Shown one piece after another: positions 1 to 8,559 of a stretch of 64,000 nucleotides of DNA. Within the stretch, counting starts at the first letter, position 1; each line of letters opens with the position of its first letter. The stretch is from Burkholderiales bacterium C2 (GTDB lineage Bacteria; Pseudomonadota; Gammaproteobacteria; Burkholderiales; Burkholderiaceae_C). The notes beneath the pieces were generated by a model. That model saw only the letters and a list, made by a program, of their open reading frames with translations. It was not told the origin of the DNA and made no database searches. The position numbers were made by a program, and so were the translations under genes. The DNA lies in assembly GCA_005503085.1 (NCBI GenBank), contig SCOI01000012.1:1-64000 (forward strand). The letters run 5' to 3'.

Positions 1-26
1 GGTTTCGGGGCCGGGGTCTTGCTCAC
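1..26 (-). CDS. Start of a gene, probably dksA (partial, runs off the left edge)
   Basis: Only the first eight codons are inside the window. Reading leftward, a GTG start gives the N-terminus MSKTPAPK, and an AGGAG ribosome-binding site lies about seven bases ahead of it. A Lys/Ala/Pro-rich N-terminus next to a COG0523 GTPase is what DksA of Burkholderiales looks like. DksA is the RNA polymerase secondary-channel protein that works with ppGpp. The identification rests on synteny and eight residues, so another gene is possible. Confidence 0.4.
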
Positions 27-78
27 GTTGAATCTCCTCACTGCTGGGCTTTATACCTGCTCTGAAGGGCTAGATGGC

Positions 79-94
79 AAAGCTGACCAGCTTT
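79..94. promoter_or_regulatory. Perfect 7-bp dyad between the GTPase gene and the probable dksA
   Basis: Arms AAAGCTG and CAGCTTT flank a 2-base centre. The site lies about 55 bases upstream of the GTG start at 26 and in the 149-base gap after the GTPase stop. It could be an operator or part of a weak hairpin. No T-run follows it, so it is not a convincing terminator. Confidence 0.25.
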
Positions 95-175
95 CCTGGG
101 GCGATGTCGCCGGGGTCGGGCGGGGCGCATTGTAGCCACGATGAATCCCCAGCATGCTGACACCTCCTCGGGAGC

Positions 176-1216
176 TCAGGCCAGGCAACCTTCCAGCCCT
201 TGCATCAGGATGTCCTTGGGCAGGTCGATGCCGATGAAAACCATTTTGCTCGTCTTTTTCTCGCCCGGCAGCCATTTCGGGCCCAGGTCCGAGCCCATCA
301 GCTGGTGCACGCCCTGGAAGATCACCTTCTTGTCGGTGCCCTTCATATTCAGCACGCCCTTGTAGCGCAGCATCTTGGGGCCGTAGACCTGCACGATGGC
401 GCCCAGGAAATCTTCCAGCTTGGCGGGGTTGAAGGGCTTGTCGGAGCGGAACACAAAAGACTTCACATCGTCGTCATGCGCATGGTGGTGCGGGTGATCG
501 CAATGCTCGTCATGCTCGTGGTCATGATGGTGGTGATCGTGGTCGTGCTCGTCGACCGTCAGGAAGCCCGGGTCGATCTCCAGCTTGGCATTCAGGTTGA
601 AGCCACGCAGATCAAAGACCTGGGCCAGCGCCACCTCGCCGAAATGGGCGGTCTGCACCGGCGCGCGCGGGTTCATATGCTTGATGCGGTGCGTCAGCGC
701 CTCGACCGCGGCCGGCTCGACCAGGTCGGACTTGCTGATGAAGATCTGGTCGGCGAAGCCGATCTGGCGGCGCGCCTCCTGGCGGCTGTTCAGCTGCTCC
801 TCAGCATGCTTGGCATCGACCAGGGTCAGGATCGAGTCGAGCAGATAGCTCTCGGCGATCTCGTCATCCATGAAGAAGGTCTGCGCCACCGGGCCCGGGT
901 CGGCCAGGCCGGTGGTCTCGATGACCACGCGCTCGAAATCCAGCTCGCCCTTGCGGCGCTTCTCGGCCAGATCGCTCAGCGTGGTGCGCAGATCCTCGCG
1001 GATCGTGCAGCAGACGCAGCCATTGCTCATCTGGATGATCTGCTCGGTCGTCTCGGCCACCAGGATGTCGGTGTCGATGTTCTCCTCGCCGAACTCGTTC
1101 TCGATCACGGCGATCTTCTGGCCATGCGCCTCGGACAGGATGCGCTTGAGCAGGGTGGTTTTTCCAGAGCCCAGAAAACCGGTCAGTATGGTGGCGGGGA
1201 TGAGACCTTGGGACAT
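176..1216 (-). CDS. COG0523 (CobW/ZNG1-like) metallochaperone GTPase, His-rich
   Basis: This 346-residue protein is a G3E-family GTPase of the COG0523 group, cytosolic proteins that use GTP hydrolysis to deliver a metal, often zinc, to client enzymes. Visible motifs are the P-loop GFLGSGKTT at residues 13-21, the metal-site CVCC at 67-70, the ETTG switch at about 100-103 and the base-recognition SKSD at 161-164. A histidine/aspartate-rich stretch at about 223-247 is a likely extra metal buffer. The CobW C-terminal domain follows. The start at 1216 is chosen because the P-loop then sits at the usual distance from the N-terminus; an upstream in-frame ATG would add 22 atypical residues. It is divergent from corC and lies just upstream of the probable dksA. 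Which metal it handles cannot be read from sequence. Confidence 0.88.
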   Translation of the reverse strand: MSQGLIPATILTGFLGSGKTTLLKRILSEAHGQKIAVIENEFGEENIDTDILVAETTEQIIQMSNGCVCCTIREDLRTTLSDLAEKRRKGELDFERVVIETTGLADPGPVAQTFFMDDEIAESYLLDSILTLVDAKHAEEQLNSRQEARRQIGFADQIFISKSDLVEPAAVEALTHRIKHMNPRAPVQTAHFGEVALAQVFDLRGFNLNAKLEIDPGFLTVDEHDHDHHHHDHEHDEHCDHPHHHAHDDDVKSFVFRSDKPFNPAKLEDFLGAIVQVYGPKMLRYKGVLNMKGTDKKVIFQGVHQLMGSDLGPKWLPGEKKTSKMVFIGIDLPKDILMQGLEGCLA

Positions 1217-1338
1217 GGTGATGGCGCGCTGAGGGCAGTGAGGAAGCAGCCCCGGATATGGGGGCGGCTGACTGTGGTGCAAGAGGGGTGCAATGTCAAT
1301 GGGTTATTCTGTGGGCCTTGCAACTGCCCGACGCACCT

Positions 1339-2226
1339 GTGTCCGAGCCTCAGCCTAGTCGGCCCTCTCATCGAGGGGGCCACAAATCCACTGCCGCAGC
1401 CGAGCCGCGCGGCCTGCTGATACGCCTGCTGGAGTTCCTCCACCCCGGGCCCGACTCCAAGAGCGAACTGATAGAGACGCTGGCCGATGCCGAGCAGCGC
1501 GAGCTGATCGAGCCCGAATCGCGCCAGATGCTGGAAGGCGTGCTGCGCATGGCCGAGCTCAGCGCCGGCGATGTGATGGTGGCCGCGCCGCGCATGGACC
1601 TGCTGGACATCGAGGCGCCCTATGATGAGCTGTTGGGCCTGGTGATACGCGGCGGGCATTCGCGCTTCCCGGTCTTCGAGGGCCAGCGCGACAACATCAT
1701 CGGCATCCTGCTGGCCAAGGACCTGCTGAAGATGCAGCGCTCGCCCGAACTGAATCTGCGCGCGCTGCTGCGGCCGACCGTGTTCGTGCCCGAGAGCAAG
1801 GGCCTCAACGAGCTGCTGCGCGACTTCCGCTCCAACCGCAACCATCTGGCCATCGTGATCGACGAGTTCGGCAACACCGCCGGCCTGATCACGATCGAGG
1901 ATGTGCTGGAGGAGATCGTCGGCGAGATCGAGGACGAGTTCGACGACAAGGACGGCGAGTCCAGCATCTACACCCTGGCCGACGGCAGCCAGCGCGTCGC
2001 CGGCGACGCCGAGATCGCGGCCGTCAACGAGGCCTTCACCGTGACCCTGCCCGAGGCCGAGTTCGACACCATCGGCGGCCTGGTCGCCCATGAGCACGGC
2101 CGCGTGCCGCGGCGCGGCGAGGCGGTCGATATCGGCGGTCTGCGCTTTGCCGTGATGCTGACGCGCGGCGGCTCGGTGCGCTGGTTCAAGGTCACGCGCG
2201 CGCCCGTCGAGAGCCTGGACGGCTGA
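1339..2226 (+). CDS. CorC/HlyC family protein (CBS pair plus CorC_HlyC domain)
   Basis: The 295-residue product is the cytosolic CorC/YbeX type, with no membrane segment. Two CBS motifs span roughly residues 75-190 (for example the segments starting VMVAAPRMD and NHLAIVIDEFGN), and a C-terminal CorC_HlyC domain begins near residue 210. E. coli CorC has been linked to magnesium/cobalt resistance and YbeX to ribosome quality; the molecular role is unsettled. The GTG at 1339 gives the family-typical N-terminus MSEPQPSRP; the upstream ATG at 1258 would add 27 unrelated residues. Its stop overlaps the lnt start by one base, so the two are translationally coupled, the usual ybeX-lnt arrangement. 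Confidence 0.88.
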   Translation: MSEPQPSRPSHRGGHKSTAAAEPRGLLIRLLEFLHPGPDSKSELIETLADAEQRELIEPESRQMLEGVLRMAELSAGDVMVAAPRMDLLDIEAPYDELLGLVIRGGHSRFPVFEGQRDNIIGILLAKDLLKMQRSPELNLRALLRPTVFVPESKGLNELLRDFRSNRNHLAIVIDEFGNTAGLITIEDVLEEIVGEIEDEFDDKDGESSIYTLADGSQRVAGDAEIAAVNEAFTVTLPEAEFDTIGGLVAHEHGRVPRRGEAVDIGGLRFAVMLTRGGSVRWFKVTRAPVESLDG

Positions 2227-3692
2227 TGCGGGGCCGCTACGCGATGCTGGCCGCTGCGGCGGCCGGTGTGCTGCACACCGCCTCGTTCGCCCCGCTGGAA
2301 GCCTGGTGGCTGCAGATCCTGGCGCTGGCCTGGCTGGCCCATCTGTCCTGGAGCGTCAGCCCGCGCCGTGCGGCGGCGCTGGGGGCTGTCTTCGGGGTGA
2401 GTTGGCTGGCTTCGGGTCTGTGGTGGCTGCACATCAGCATGCACCAGTTCGGCCATATCCCCTGGCTGCTGGCGGCGCTGGCGGTGCTGCTGCTGTCGGC
2501 CTTTCTGAGTCTTTACTATGCCGGTGCACTGGCGCTGGCTGCCTGGCTGCGCAAGGGCGGCAGCCCCGGCTGGCATGCGCTGACCTGGGCGCTGTGCTGG
2601 CTGCTGGCCGAGCTGGGCCGGGCCACGCTGTTCACCGGCTTCCCCTGGATCGCCAGCGGCTATGCGCACAGCGTCGGCCTGCTGGCCGACTGGGCGCCGT
2701 GGATCGGCGTCTACGGCATCACGCTGCTGGCGGCCGGCGGTGCGGCCGCGTTTGCCGCGCTGGGCCGGCACAGCTGGCAGCCGGCCGCCGTGGTGCTGGG
2801 TCTGCTGGCCCTGGGTCAGGTCTTGCCGCATGACTTCACCCAGAGCACCGGCCGCCTGCGCGTCTCGCTGCTGCAGCCCAATGTGCCGCAGGATCAGAAG
2901 TTCGACCGCGCGCTGATGGAGGCCAATCTGGACCGCCTGGCGCAGCAGATCGAAGCCTCGCAAGGCCAGATCGTCGTGACGCCGGAGTCGGTCGCGCCGC
3001 TGCCGCTGGCCTATCTGGACCCCGACTATCTGCAGCGCCTGCAGCGCAGCGCGATGCGCCGGCCGCTGCTGCTGGGCACCTTCCTGGGCAATGAGCAGGA
3101 GGGCTATGTCAACTCGCTGATCGCGATCGGCGTGCATGCGAACTACAGCTATGGCAAGCGCCATCTGCTGCCCTTTGGCGAGTTCATCCCGCCGGGCTTT
3201 CACTGGTTTGTGCGCGCGATGGGTATCCCGATGGACGACCAGGCGCGCGGCCAGCACCAGCGGTCCTTCGCGGTGGCCGGCCAGCGCCTGCGGCCGCTGA
3301 TCTGCTACGAAGACCTGTTCGGCGAAGACTTTGTCGGCAGCGTTGTCGGCCCCGAGGCGGCCACCGTGCTGGTCAATGTCAGCAATCTGGCCTGGTTCGG
3401 CACCTTGATGGTGCAGGACCAGCATCTGCAGTTCTCGCAGATGCGTGCGCTGGAGTTCCAGCGCCCCTTCATCCGCTCGACCAATACCGGCGCTACCGCC
3501 GTGCTGGACCATCGCGGCCGCATCATCGCCGCCGCGCCGCCGGCGCGCAGCGTGGTGCTGGAGGCTTCGGTCGAGGGCCGCAGCGGCAGCACGCCTTATG
3601 CGCGCTGGCTGGCTGCCTGCGGGCTCTGGCCCTTGCTGGTGGTGGCCTTGGCCGGCCTGGGGCTGGCCTGGCTGCGCCGCCGCGCCTCGTAG
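2226..3692 (+). CDS. lnt: Apolipoprotein N-acyltransferase
   Basis: Lnt adds the third acyl chain to the N-terminal diacylglyceryl-cysteine of lipoproteins in the inner membrane, using phospholipid as donor. The 488-residue length is normal. Hydrophobic membrane segments occupy about residues 1-200, a nitrilase-fold periplasmic domain follows, and a final membrane helix sits near 465-483. The catalytic triad is visible as Glu254 (in VTPESVA), Lys311 (in GKRHLLPFGEF) and Cys360 (in PLICYED). The ATG overlaps the corC stop (TGATG), so expression is coupled to corC. glyQ starts 54 bases downstream and may be read from the same transcript. Confidence 0.96.
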   Translation: MRGRYAMLAAAAAGVLHTASFAPLEAWWLQILALAWLAHLSWSVSPRRAAALGAVFGVSWLASGLWWLHISMHQFGHIPWLLAALAVLLLSAFLSLYYAGALALAAWLRKGGSPGWHALTWALCWLLAELGRATLFTGFPWIASGYAHSVGLLADWAPWIGVYGITLLAAGGAAAFAALGRHSWQPAAVVLGLLALGQVLPHDFTQSTGRLRVSLLQPNVPQDQKFDRALMEANLDRLAQQIEASQGQIVVTPESVAPLPLAYLDPDYLQRLQRSAMRRPLLLGTFLGNEQEGYVNSLIAIGVHANYSYGKRHLLPFGEFIPPGFHWFVRAMGIPMDDQARGQHQRSFAVAGQRLRPLICYEDLFGEDFVGSVVGPEAATVLVNVSNLAWFGTLMVQDQHLQFSQMRALEFQRPFIRSTNTGATAVLDHRGRIIAAAPPARSVVLEASVEGRSGSTPYARWLAACGLWPLLVVALAGLGLAWLRRRAS

Positions 3693-3746
3693 AATCCGGG
3701 GCGATCGCTTGTTTGCCCCTCCCTCACTTCAGACACCGACATCTCC

Positions 3747-4685
3747 ATGCTGAGCTTCCAGCAAATCATCCTGACCCTGCAAGACTACTGGTCCAAGCAG
3801 GGCTGCGCCCTGCTGCAACCCTATGACATGGAGGTGGGTGCGGGCACCAGCCACACCGCCACCTTTTTGCGCGCCCTGGGCCCCGAGCCCTGGAAGGCCG
3901 CCTATGTGCAGCCCAGCCGCCGCCCCAAGGACGGCCGCTATGGCGAGAACCCGAACCGGCTGCAGCACTACTACCAGTACCAGGTCGTGCTCAAGCCCGC
4001 GCCGGCCAATATCCTGGAGCTCTATCTGGGCTCGCTGGAGGCGCTGGGCTTCGATCTGAAGAAGAACGATGTGCGCTTCGTCGAGGACGATTGGGAAAAC
4101 CCGACGCTGGGCTGCTGGGGTCTGGGCTGGGAGGTCTGGCTCAACGGCATGGAGGTGACCCAGTTCACCTATTTCCAGCAGGTCGGCGGCATCGATTGCA
4201 AGCCCATCACCGGCGAGATCACCTACGGCCTGGAGCGCCTGGCCATGTATCTGCAGGGCGTGGAGTCGGTCTATGACCTGGTCTATGTCGAAGGCCAGGA
4301 CGGCGCGCCGGACATCAAGTACGGCGATGTCTTCCACCAGAACGAGGTCGAGCAATCGACCTACAACTTCGAGCACAGTGACGTCGAGTTCCTGCTGACC
4401 GCCTTCGCCGCGCACGAGAAGCAGTCCAAGCACCTGATGGAGCAGCAGCTGGCGCTGCCCGCCTACGAGCAGCTGCTCAAGGCCGGCCACAGCTTCAATC
4501 TGCTGGACGCGCGCGGTGCCATCAGCGTCACCGAGCGCGCCGCCTATATCGGCCGCATCCGCAATCTGGCCCGCGCCGTGGCGCAGAGCTATCTGGAGAG
4601 CCGCGCCCGCCTGGGCTTCCCGATGGCACCGAAGGAATGGGCCGATCAAGTCATCGCCCAGATTGAAAAGAAGAAGGCGGCCTGA
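3747..4685 (+). CDS. glyQ: Glycyl-tRNA synthetase alpha subunit
   Basis: The 312-residue alpha chain of the bacterial alpha2-beta2 glycyl-tRNA synthetase carries the class II catalytic core that activates glycine. The sequence contains the family hallmarks YDMEVGAGT near the N-terminus, [20 protein letters not shown], and the FTYFQQVGG and [12 protein letters not shown] segments around residues 140-170. Length matches the family. glyS follows after three bases, so the subunits are co-expressed. No strong ribosome-binding site is visible ahead of the ATG. Confidence 0.98.
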   Translation: MLSFQQIILTLQDYWSKQGCALLQPYDMEVGAGTSHTATFLRALGPEPWKAAYVQPSRRPKDGRYGENPNRLQHYYQYQVVLKPAPANILELYLGSLEALGFDLKKNDVRFVEDDWENPTLGCWGLGWEVWLNGMEVTQFTYFQQVGGIDCKPITGEITYGLERLAMYLQGVESVYDLVYVEGQDGAPDIKYGDVFHQNEVEQSTYNFEHSDVEFLLTAFAAHEKQSKHLMEQQLALPAYEQLLKAGHSFNLLDARGAISVTERAAYIGRIRNLARAVAQSYLESRARLGFPMAPKEWADQVIAQIEKKKAA

Positions 4686-4688
4686 GCC

Positions 4689-6806
4689 ATGACGACTGCT
4701 GTGAAGAACCTGCTGATCGAACTGTTTGTCGAAGAGCTGCCGCCGAAGGCGCTCAAGAAGCTGGGCGAGGCCTTCGCCGCTGTGCTGGTGGACAGCCTCA
4801 AGGCCCAGGGCCTGGTGGGCGAGGGCGCGCAAGCGACCGCCATCGCCACGCCGCGCCGCCTCGGCCTGCACCTGACGGATGTGGCGCCCAAGGCCGCCGA
4901 CCGCGCCGTGCAGCAAAAGCTGATGCCGGTGGCGGTGGCGCTGACGGCCGAGGGCCAGGCCACGCCGGCCCTGTTGAAGAAGCTGGCCGGCGTCGGCGCC
5001 GATGCCTCGGTGCTGCCCCTGCTCAAGCGCTTGCCTGATGAGTCAGGGAAGGGCAAGACCGAAGCCCTGTTCCTGGACCAGCTCGTACCCGGTGCCACCC
5101 TGGCCGAGGGCCTGCAGAAAGCCCTGGACGAAAGCCTGGCCAAGCTGCCCATCCCCAAGGTCATGACCTACCAGCTGAAAGATGGCTGGACCGATGTGAA
5201 GTTCGTGCGCCCGGCCCATGGCATCGTCGCCCTGCATGGCGCCGATCTGGTGGCTGTCTCTGCCCTCGGCCTGCAATCGGGCCGCACGACCCGCGGCCAT
5301 CGTTTCGAGGCCAGCGCCCCCGAGTTGACGATCGAGAGCGCCGACAGCTATGTCGCGCAGATGCGCGAGCAGGGCGCCGTGATCGCCGGCTTTGCCGAGC
5401 GCCGCGCCGAGATCGCGCGCCAGCTGCAGGCCGCCGCAGGTGGCCTGGCGCCGATCGACGACGAAGACCTGCTGGACGAGGTCACGGCCCTGGTCGAGCG
5501 CCCCAATGTACTGGCCTGCCAGTTCGAGCCCGAGTTCCTGGCCGTGCCGCAGGAATGCCTGATCCTGACCATGAAGGCCAATCAGAAGTACTTCCCGCTG
5601 CTCGACGCCGCCGGCAAGCTGACGAACCACTTCCTCGTCGTCAGTGCCATCAGCCCGGCCGACGCCAGCGCGGTGGTCCAGGGCAATGAGCGTGTCGTGC
5701 GCCCGCGCCTGGCCGATGCCAAGTTCTTCTTCGACCAGGACCGCAAGAAGAGCCTGGCCGAGCGGGTGCCGGGTCTTGCCAAGGTGGTCTATCACGGCAA
5801 GCTGGGCACGCAGGGCGAGCGCGTCGAGCGCGTGCGCGCGATCGCCAAGGCGATTGCCGGCATGCTGGGGGGCGCCGCGCTGGCGGCCGATGCCGACCAG
5901 GCCGCGCTGCTGGCCAAGGCCGATCTGCTGACCGATATGGTCGGCGAATTCCCCGAGCTGCAGGGCATCATGGGCGGCTATTACGCCCGCCATGACGGCC
6001 TCAGCGAGGCCGTGGCCTTCGCCGTCGAAGACCATTACAAGCCGCGTTTCGCCGGCGACACGCTGCCGCGCAACGAGGCCGGCCTGGTCGTCGCGCTGGC
6101 CGACAAGCTGGAGACCCTGGTCGGCCTGTTCGGCATCGGCCAGCTGCCCACCGGCGACAAGGATCCGTTTGCGCTGCGCCGTCATGCGCTGGGCGTGGTG
6201 CGCATGCTGTCGGAGTCGCCGCTGACGCGACAACTCAGTCTGGACGAGGTCATCGCTGCCGCCGTGCCGGCCTTCGGTCGCTTGATCGAGGATCCCAGCG
6301 CCAAGCTCGTCGACTTCGTCTTCGACCGTGTCGCGGTGAGCTGGCGCGATGTCTACACGGCCCAGGAAGTCGACGCCGTGCTGGCCCTGCGCCCGCTGCG
6401 CCTGGCCGAGGTGACGAAGCGCCTGGAAGCCGTCCGCGCCTTCGCGGCGCTGCCCGAGGCCGCCTCGCTGGCCGCCGCCAACAAGCGCATCGGCAATATC
6501 CTGAAGAAGAGCGAGACGGCGGTCGACGCCAGGATTGATGCGGCGCTGCTGCAGGAGGCCGCCGAGCAGCAGCTGGCGGCCGCGCTGGACGGCGTCGCGC
6601 CCAAGGCCGATGCGCTGTTCCAGCAGGGCGAGTACGCCGCCTCGTTGCGTGAGCTGGCGGCGCTGAAGGCGCCGGTCGATGCCTTCTTCGACGGCGTGAT
6701 GGTCAATGCCGAAGACCCGGCCCTGCGTGCCAATCGCCTGGGCCTGCTGAAGACCTTGCATGAAGCGATGAACCGCGTCGCCGATCTGTCCCGACTGGCC
6801 AGCTGA
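4689..6806 (+). CDS. glyS: Glycyl-tRNA synthetase beta subunit
   Basis: The 705-residue beta chain binds tRNA-Gly and supplies the anticodon-recognition part of the alpha2-beta2 enzyme. The N-terminus LLIELFVEELPPKAL is typical, an HD-like domain includes the segment GIMGGYYARHDG, and a DALR-type anticodon-binding domain ends the protein, closing with NRLGLLKTLHEAMNRVADLSRL. It begins three bases after the glyQ stop and is intact. Confidence 0.98.
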   Translation: MTTAVKNLLIELFVEELPPKALKKLGEAFAAVLVDSLKAQGLVGEGAQATAIATPRRLGLHLTDVAPKAADRAVQQKLMPVAVALTAEGQATPALLKKLAGVGADASVLPLLKRLPDESGKGKTEALFLDQLVPGATLAEGLQKALDESLAKLPIPKVMTYQLKDGWTDVKFVRPAHGIVALHGADLVAVSALGLQSGRTTRGHRFEASAPELTIESADSYVAQMREQGAVIAGFAERRAEIARQLQAAAGGLAPIDDEDLLDEVTALVERPNVLACQFEPEFLAVPQECLILTMKANQKYFPLLDAAGKLTNHFLVVSAISPADASAVVQGNERVVRPRLADAKFFFDQDRKKSLAERVPGLAKVVYHGKLGTQGERVERVRAIAKAIAGMLGGAALAADADQAALLAKADLLTDMVGEFPELQGIMGGYYARHDGLSEAVAFAVEDHYKPRFAGDTLPRNEAGLVVALADKLETLVGLFGIGQLPTGDKDPFALRRHALGVVRMLSESPLTRQLSLDEVIAAAVPAFGRLIEDPSAKLVDFVFDRVAVSWRDVYTAQEVDAVLALRPLRLAEVTKRLEAVRAFAALPEAASLAAANKRIGNILKKSETAVDARIDAALLQEAAEQQLAAALDGVAPKADALFQQGEYAASLRELAALKAPVDAFFDGVMVNAEDPALRANRLGLLKTLHEAMNRVADLSRLAS

Positions 6807-6828
6807 TACGAGCACACGAGGTATGCCG

Positions 6829-7473
6829 ATGCGACCCGACCACAGCCACAGCATGAAGCTCGTCATCCTGGGGCGAGACGGGACCATCAACCATTACCGC
6901 GACGACCATGTGAAGTCGGTCGACGAGCTGCAGCCTCTGCCCGGCGCGCTGGAGGCCGTGGCCCGGCTCAACCATGCCGGCTGGCACACGGTGATGGCCA
7001 CCAACCAGCCCGGCATCGGCCGCGGTCTGCTGGACATGGCCTCGCTGAACACCATCCATATGCGGCTCAACCAGTTGCTGGCCGAGAAGGGCGGGCGGCT
7101 GGATGCCGCCTTCTTCTGCCCGCACACGCCCGAGGAGGGCTGCAGCTGCCGCAAGCCGCTGCCGGGCCTGATCCAGCAGATCGGCGAGCGCTTCGGCGCC
7201 GATCTGTCCCTGGTCCATATGGTGGGCGCCTCGCTGCGCGATCTGCAGACCGCGCAGGCGGCCGGCTGCATCCCGCATCTGCTGCGCAGCGATCGGCTCG
7301 GCGCGCTTGACGAGGTGCAACTGGCGGCCCTGGTGGCCCAGGTGCCCGGCACCACGGTGCATGCGAATCTGGGGGCGTTCGCCGAGTACCTGATCCAGCG
7401 CGATCGTCGCGCCAAGGCCGATGCGCGTGGCGAGCAGATGGCGCCCGACACCAGCCCCGGAGCGCTGGCTTGA
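6829..7473 (+). CDS. gmhB: GmhB-like HAD phosphatase with altered catalytic motifs
   Basis: By position and overall sequence this is GmhB, which removes the 7-phosphate of D-glycero-beta-D-manno-heptose 1,7-bisphosphate in LPS core heptose synthesis. The 214-residue chain keeps the zinc-loop residues Cys97, His99, Cys105, Cys107 and Lys109 (CRKP). However, HAD motif I reads ILGRDG, so the nucleophilic Asp of DxD is Gly15 (Asp17 remains), and motif IV reads VGASLRD instead of VGDSxxD, with Ala134 replacing a Mg-binding Asp. ATG 6829 has GAGG seven bases upstream; the ATG at 6823 is too close to it. Starting at the internal ATG 6853 would lose only eight residues. Activity is therefore in doubt. 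Confidence 0.75.
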   Translation: MRPDHSHSMKLVILGRDGTINHYRDDHVKSVDELQPLPGALEAVARLNHAGWHTVMATNQPGIGRGLLDMASLNTIHMRLNQLLAEKGGRLDAAFFCPHTPEEGCSCRKPLPGLIQQIGERFGADLSLVHMVGASLRDLQTAQAAGCIPHLLRSDRLGALDEVQLAALVAQVPGTTVHANLGAFAEYLIQRDRRAKADARGEQMAPDTSPGALA

Positions 7474-7486
7474 GCGACTGAGCGCG

Positions 7487-8314
7487 ATGTCGATGCTGAA
7501 GCGTCTGGCCAGCCTGCTTCATGTGGATCAGCTCTCGCTGTTCGAGGCCGAGTCGCCGCCGCCGCCCGTCATCGCGGCGCCTGCCGCCACGCTGCCCCAG
7601 GCGCGCTCGCAGCGGGCCTTGCTGCTGGACGGCCACAGCGTCGGCTACGAACTCAGGCGCGCACGCCGGCGCAGCATCGGTTTCACTGTCAGCGCCGAGG
7701 GGCTGAAGGTCAGCGCACCGCGCTGGGTCAGCGTGGCCGACATTGAGCAGGCGCTGCGCGACAAGCAGGGCTGGATCCTGCGCAAGCTGGTCGAGCAGCG
7801 CGAACGCACCCAGCGGCTGCAGGCGGCGCGCGTGGTCTGGGCCGATGGCGCCAGCCTGCCCTATCTGGGGGCGCCGCTGCGGCTGCGGCTGGGCGGCCTG
7901 GCGCAGTACGACGCCGAGGGTCGGGTCTTGCATCTGGGCCTGCCGCTGAGCGCGACGCCCGAGCAGATGCGCGACGCGGTCCAGGCCTGGCTGCAGCGCC
8001 AGGCGCGGGCGCTGTTCGAGCGACGCTGCGCCCACTTCGCGGCCGCGCTGGGCGTGCGCTATACCCGGCTCTCGCTGAGCTCGGCCCAGACCCGCTGGGG
8101 CAGCGCCAGCGCCAGCGGCGCGATCCGCCTGAACTGGCGGCTGATCCATTTCGCGCCGGCCATCATCGACTATGTGGTCGCCCACGAGCTGGCCCATCTG
8201 CGCGAGATGAACCACAGCGCGCGCTTCTGGGAGGTGGTGCGCTCGGTCGTGCCCGACTACGAGCAGGCCCGCGAGCGGCTGCGCGACGAGGCCGTGCCTC
8301 AGCTGGACAGCTAG
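7487..8314 (+). CDS. YgjP/DUF45 family M48-like zinc metallopeptidase
   Basis: This about 275-residue cytosolic protein belongs to the YgjP-like (DUF45) metal-dependent hydrolases. The signature HELAH followed by NHSARFW sits near the C-terminus, after the conserved TRWGS segment. The family was long annotated as a protease; a nucleotide pyrophosphatase activity has been reported for E. coli YgjP, so the substrate is uncertain. I chose ATG 7487 (MSMLKRL); an upstream start at 7421 would overlap gmhB and add an Arg/Trp-rich tail. In many Burkholderiales a plsC gene lies between gmhB and this gene; none is present here. Confidence 0.85.
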   Translation: MSMLKRLASLLHVDQLSLFEAESPPPPVIAAPAATLPQARSQRALLLDGHSVGYELRRARRRSIGFTVSAEGLKVSAPRWVSVADIEQALRDKQGWILRKLVEQRERTQRLQAARVVWADGASLPYLGAPLRLRLGGLAQYDAEGRVLHLGLPLSATPEQMRDAVQAWLQRQARALFERRCAHFAAALGVRYTRLSLSSAQTRWGSASASGAIRLNWRLIHFAPAIIDYVVAHELAHLREMNHSARFWEVVRSVVPDYEQARERLRDEAVPQLDS

Positions 8315-8507
8315 CGGCCTCTCCCTCTTTAGGGGGGCTTGTTACCGGGCGTGACGGCAAGCACACTGCGATCCACAAGCTGTCATCACGCAGCATCTGA
8401 GTCCGGCGTCAGTCTTTGCCGGTCTCCCGGTGGCACCACGGCCCCCAGGTCTCCTGGGTAGACCCTGGCAGCTGCACCGAAAAGTGGATGCGTCGTCAAA
8501 GATCAGA

Positions 8508-8539
8508 CCGCCGCCGCCCGCTCACGCGGTCGGCGGCGG
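8508..8539. terminator. GC-rich hairpin between convergent genes
   Basis: Perfect 9-bp arms CCGCCGCCG and CGGCGGCGG are separated by 14 bases. The hairpin lies in the 245-base gap between the metallopeptidase and the convergent MBL hydrolase gene. A T-run is missing on both strands, so bidirectional termination is only a suggestion. I see nothing else in the gap. Confidence 0.35.
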
Positions 8540-8559
8540 CCACTGACTCTCCTAAGGCC

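Noticed and set aside
1217-1338. Zur-type operator before the COG0523 GTPase gene
   Set aside because: I found no GTTAT-type dyad in the divergent gap, so zinc control of the gene is not supported here.
200-1420. Long plus-strand frame opposite the COG0523 GTPase
   Set aside because: It is the antisense shadow of the GTPase gene; its sequence is Val/Leu/His-rich without a recognisable domain.
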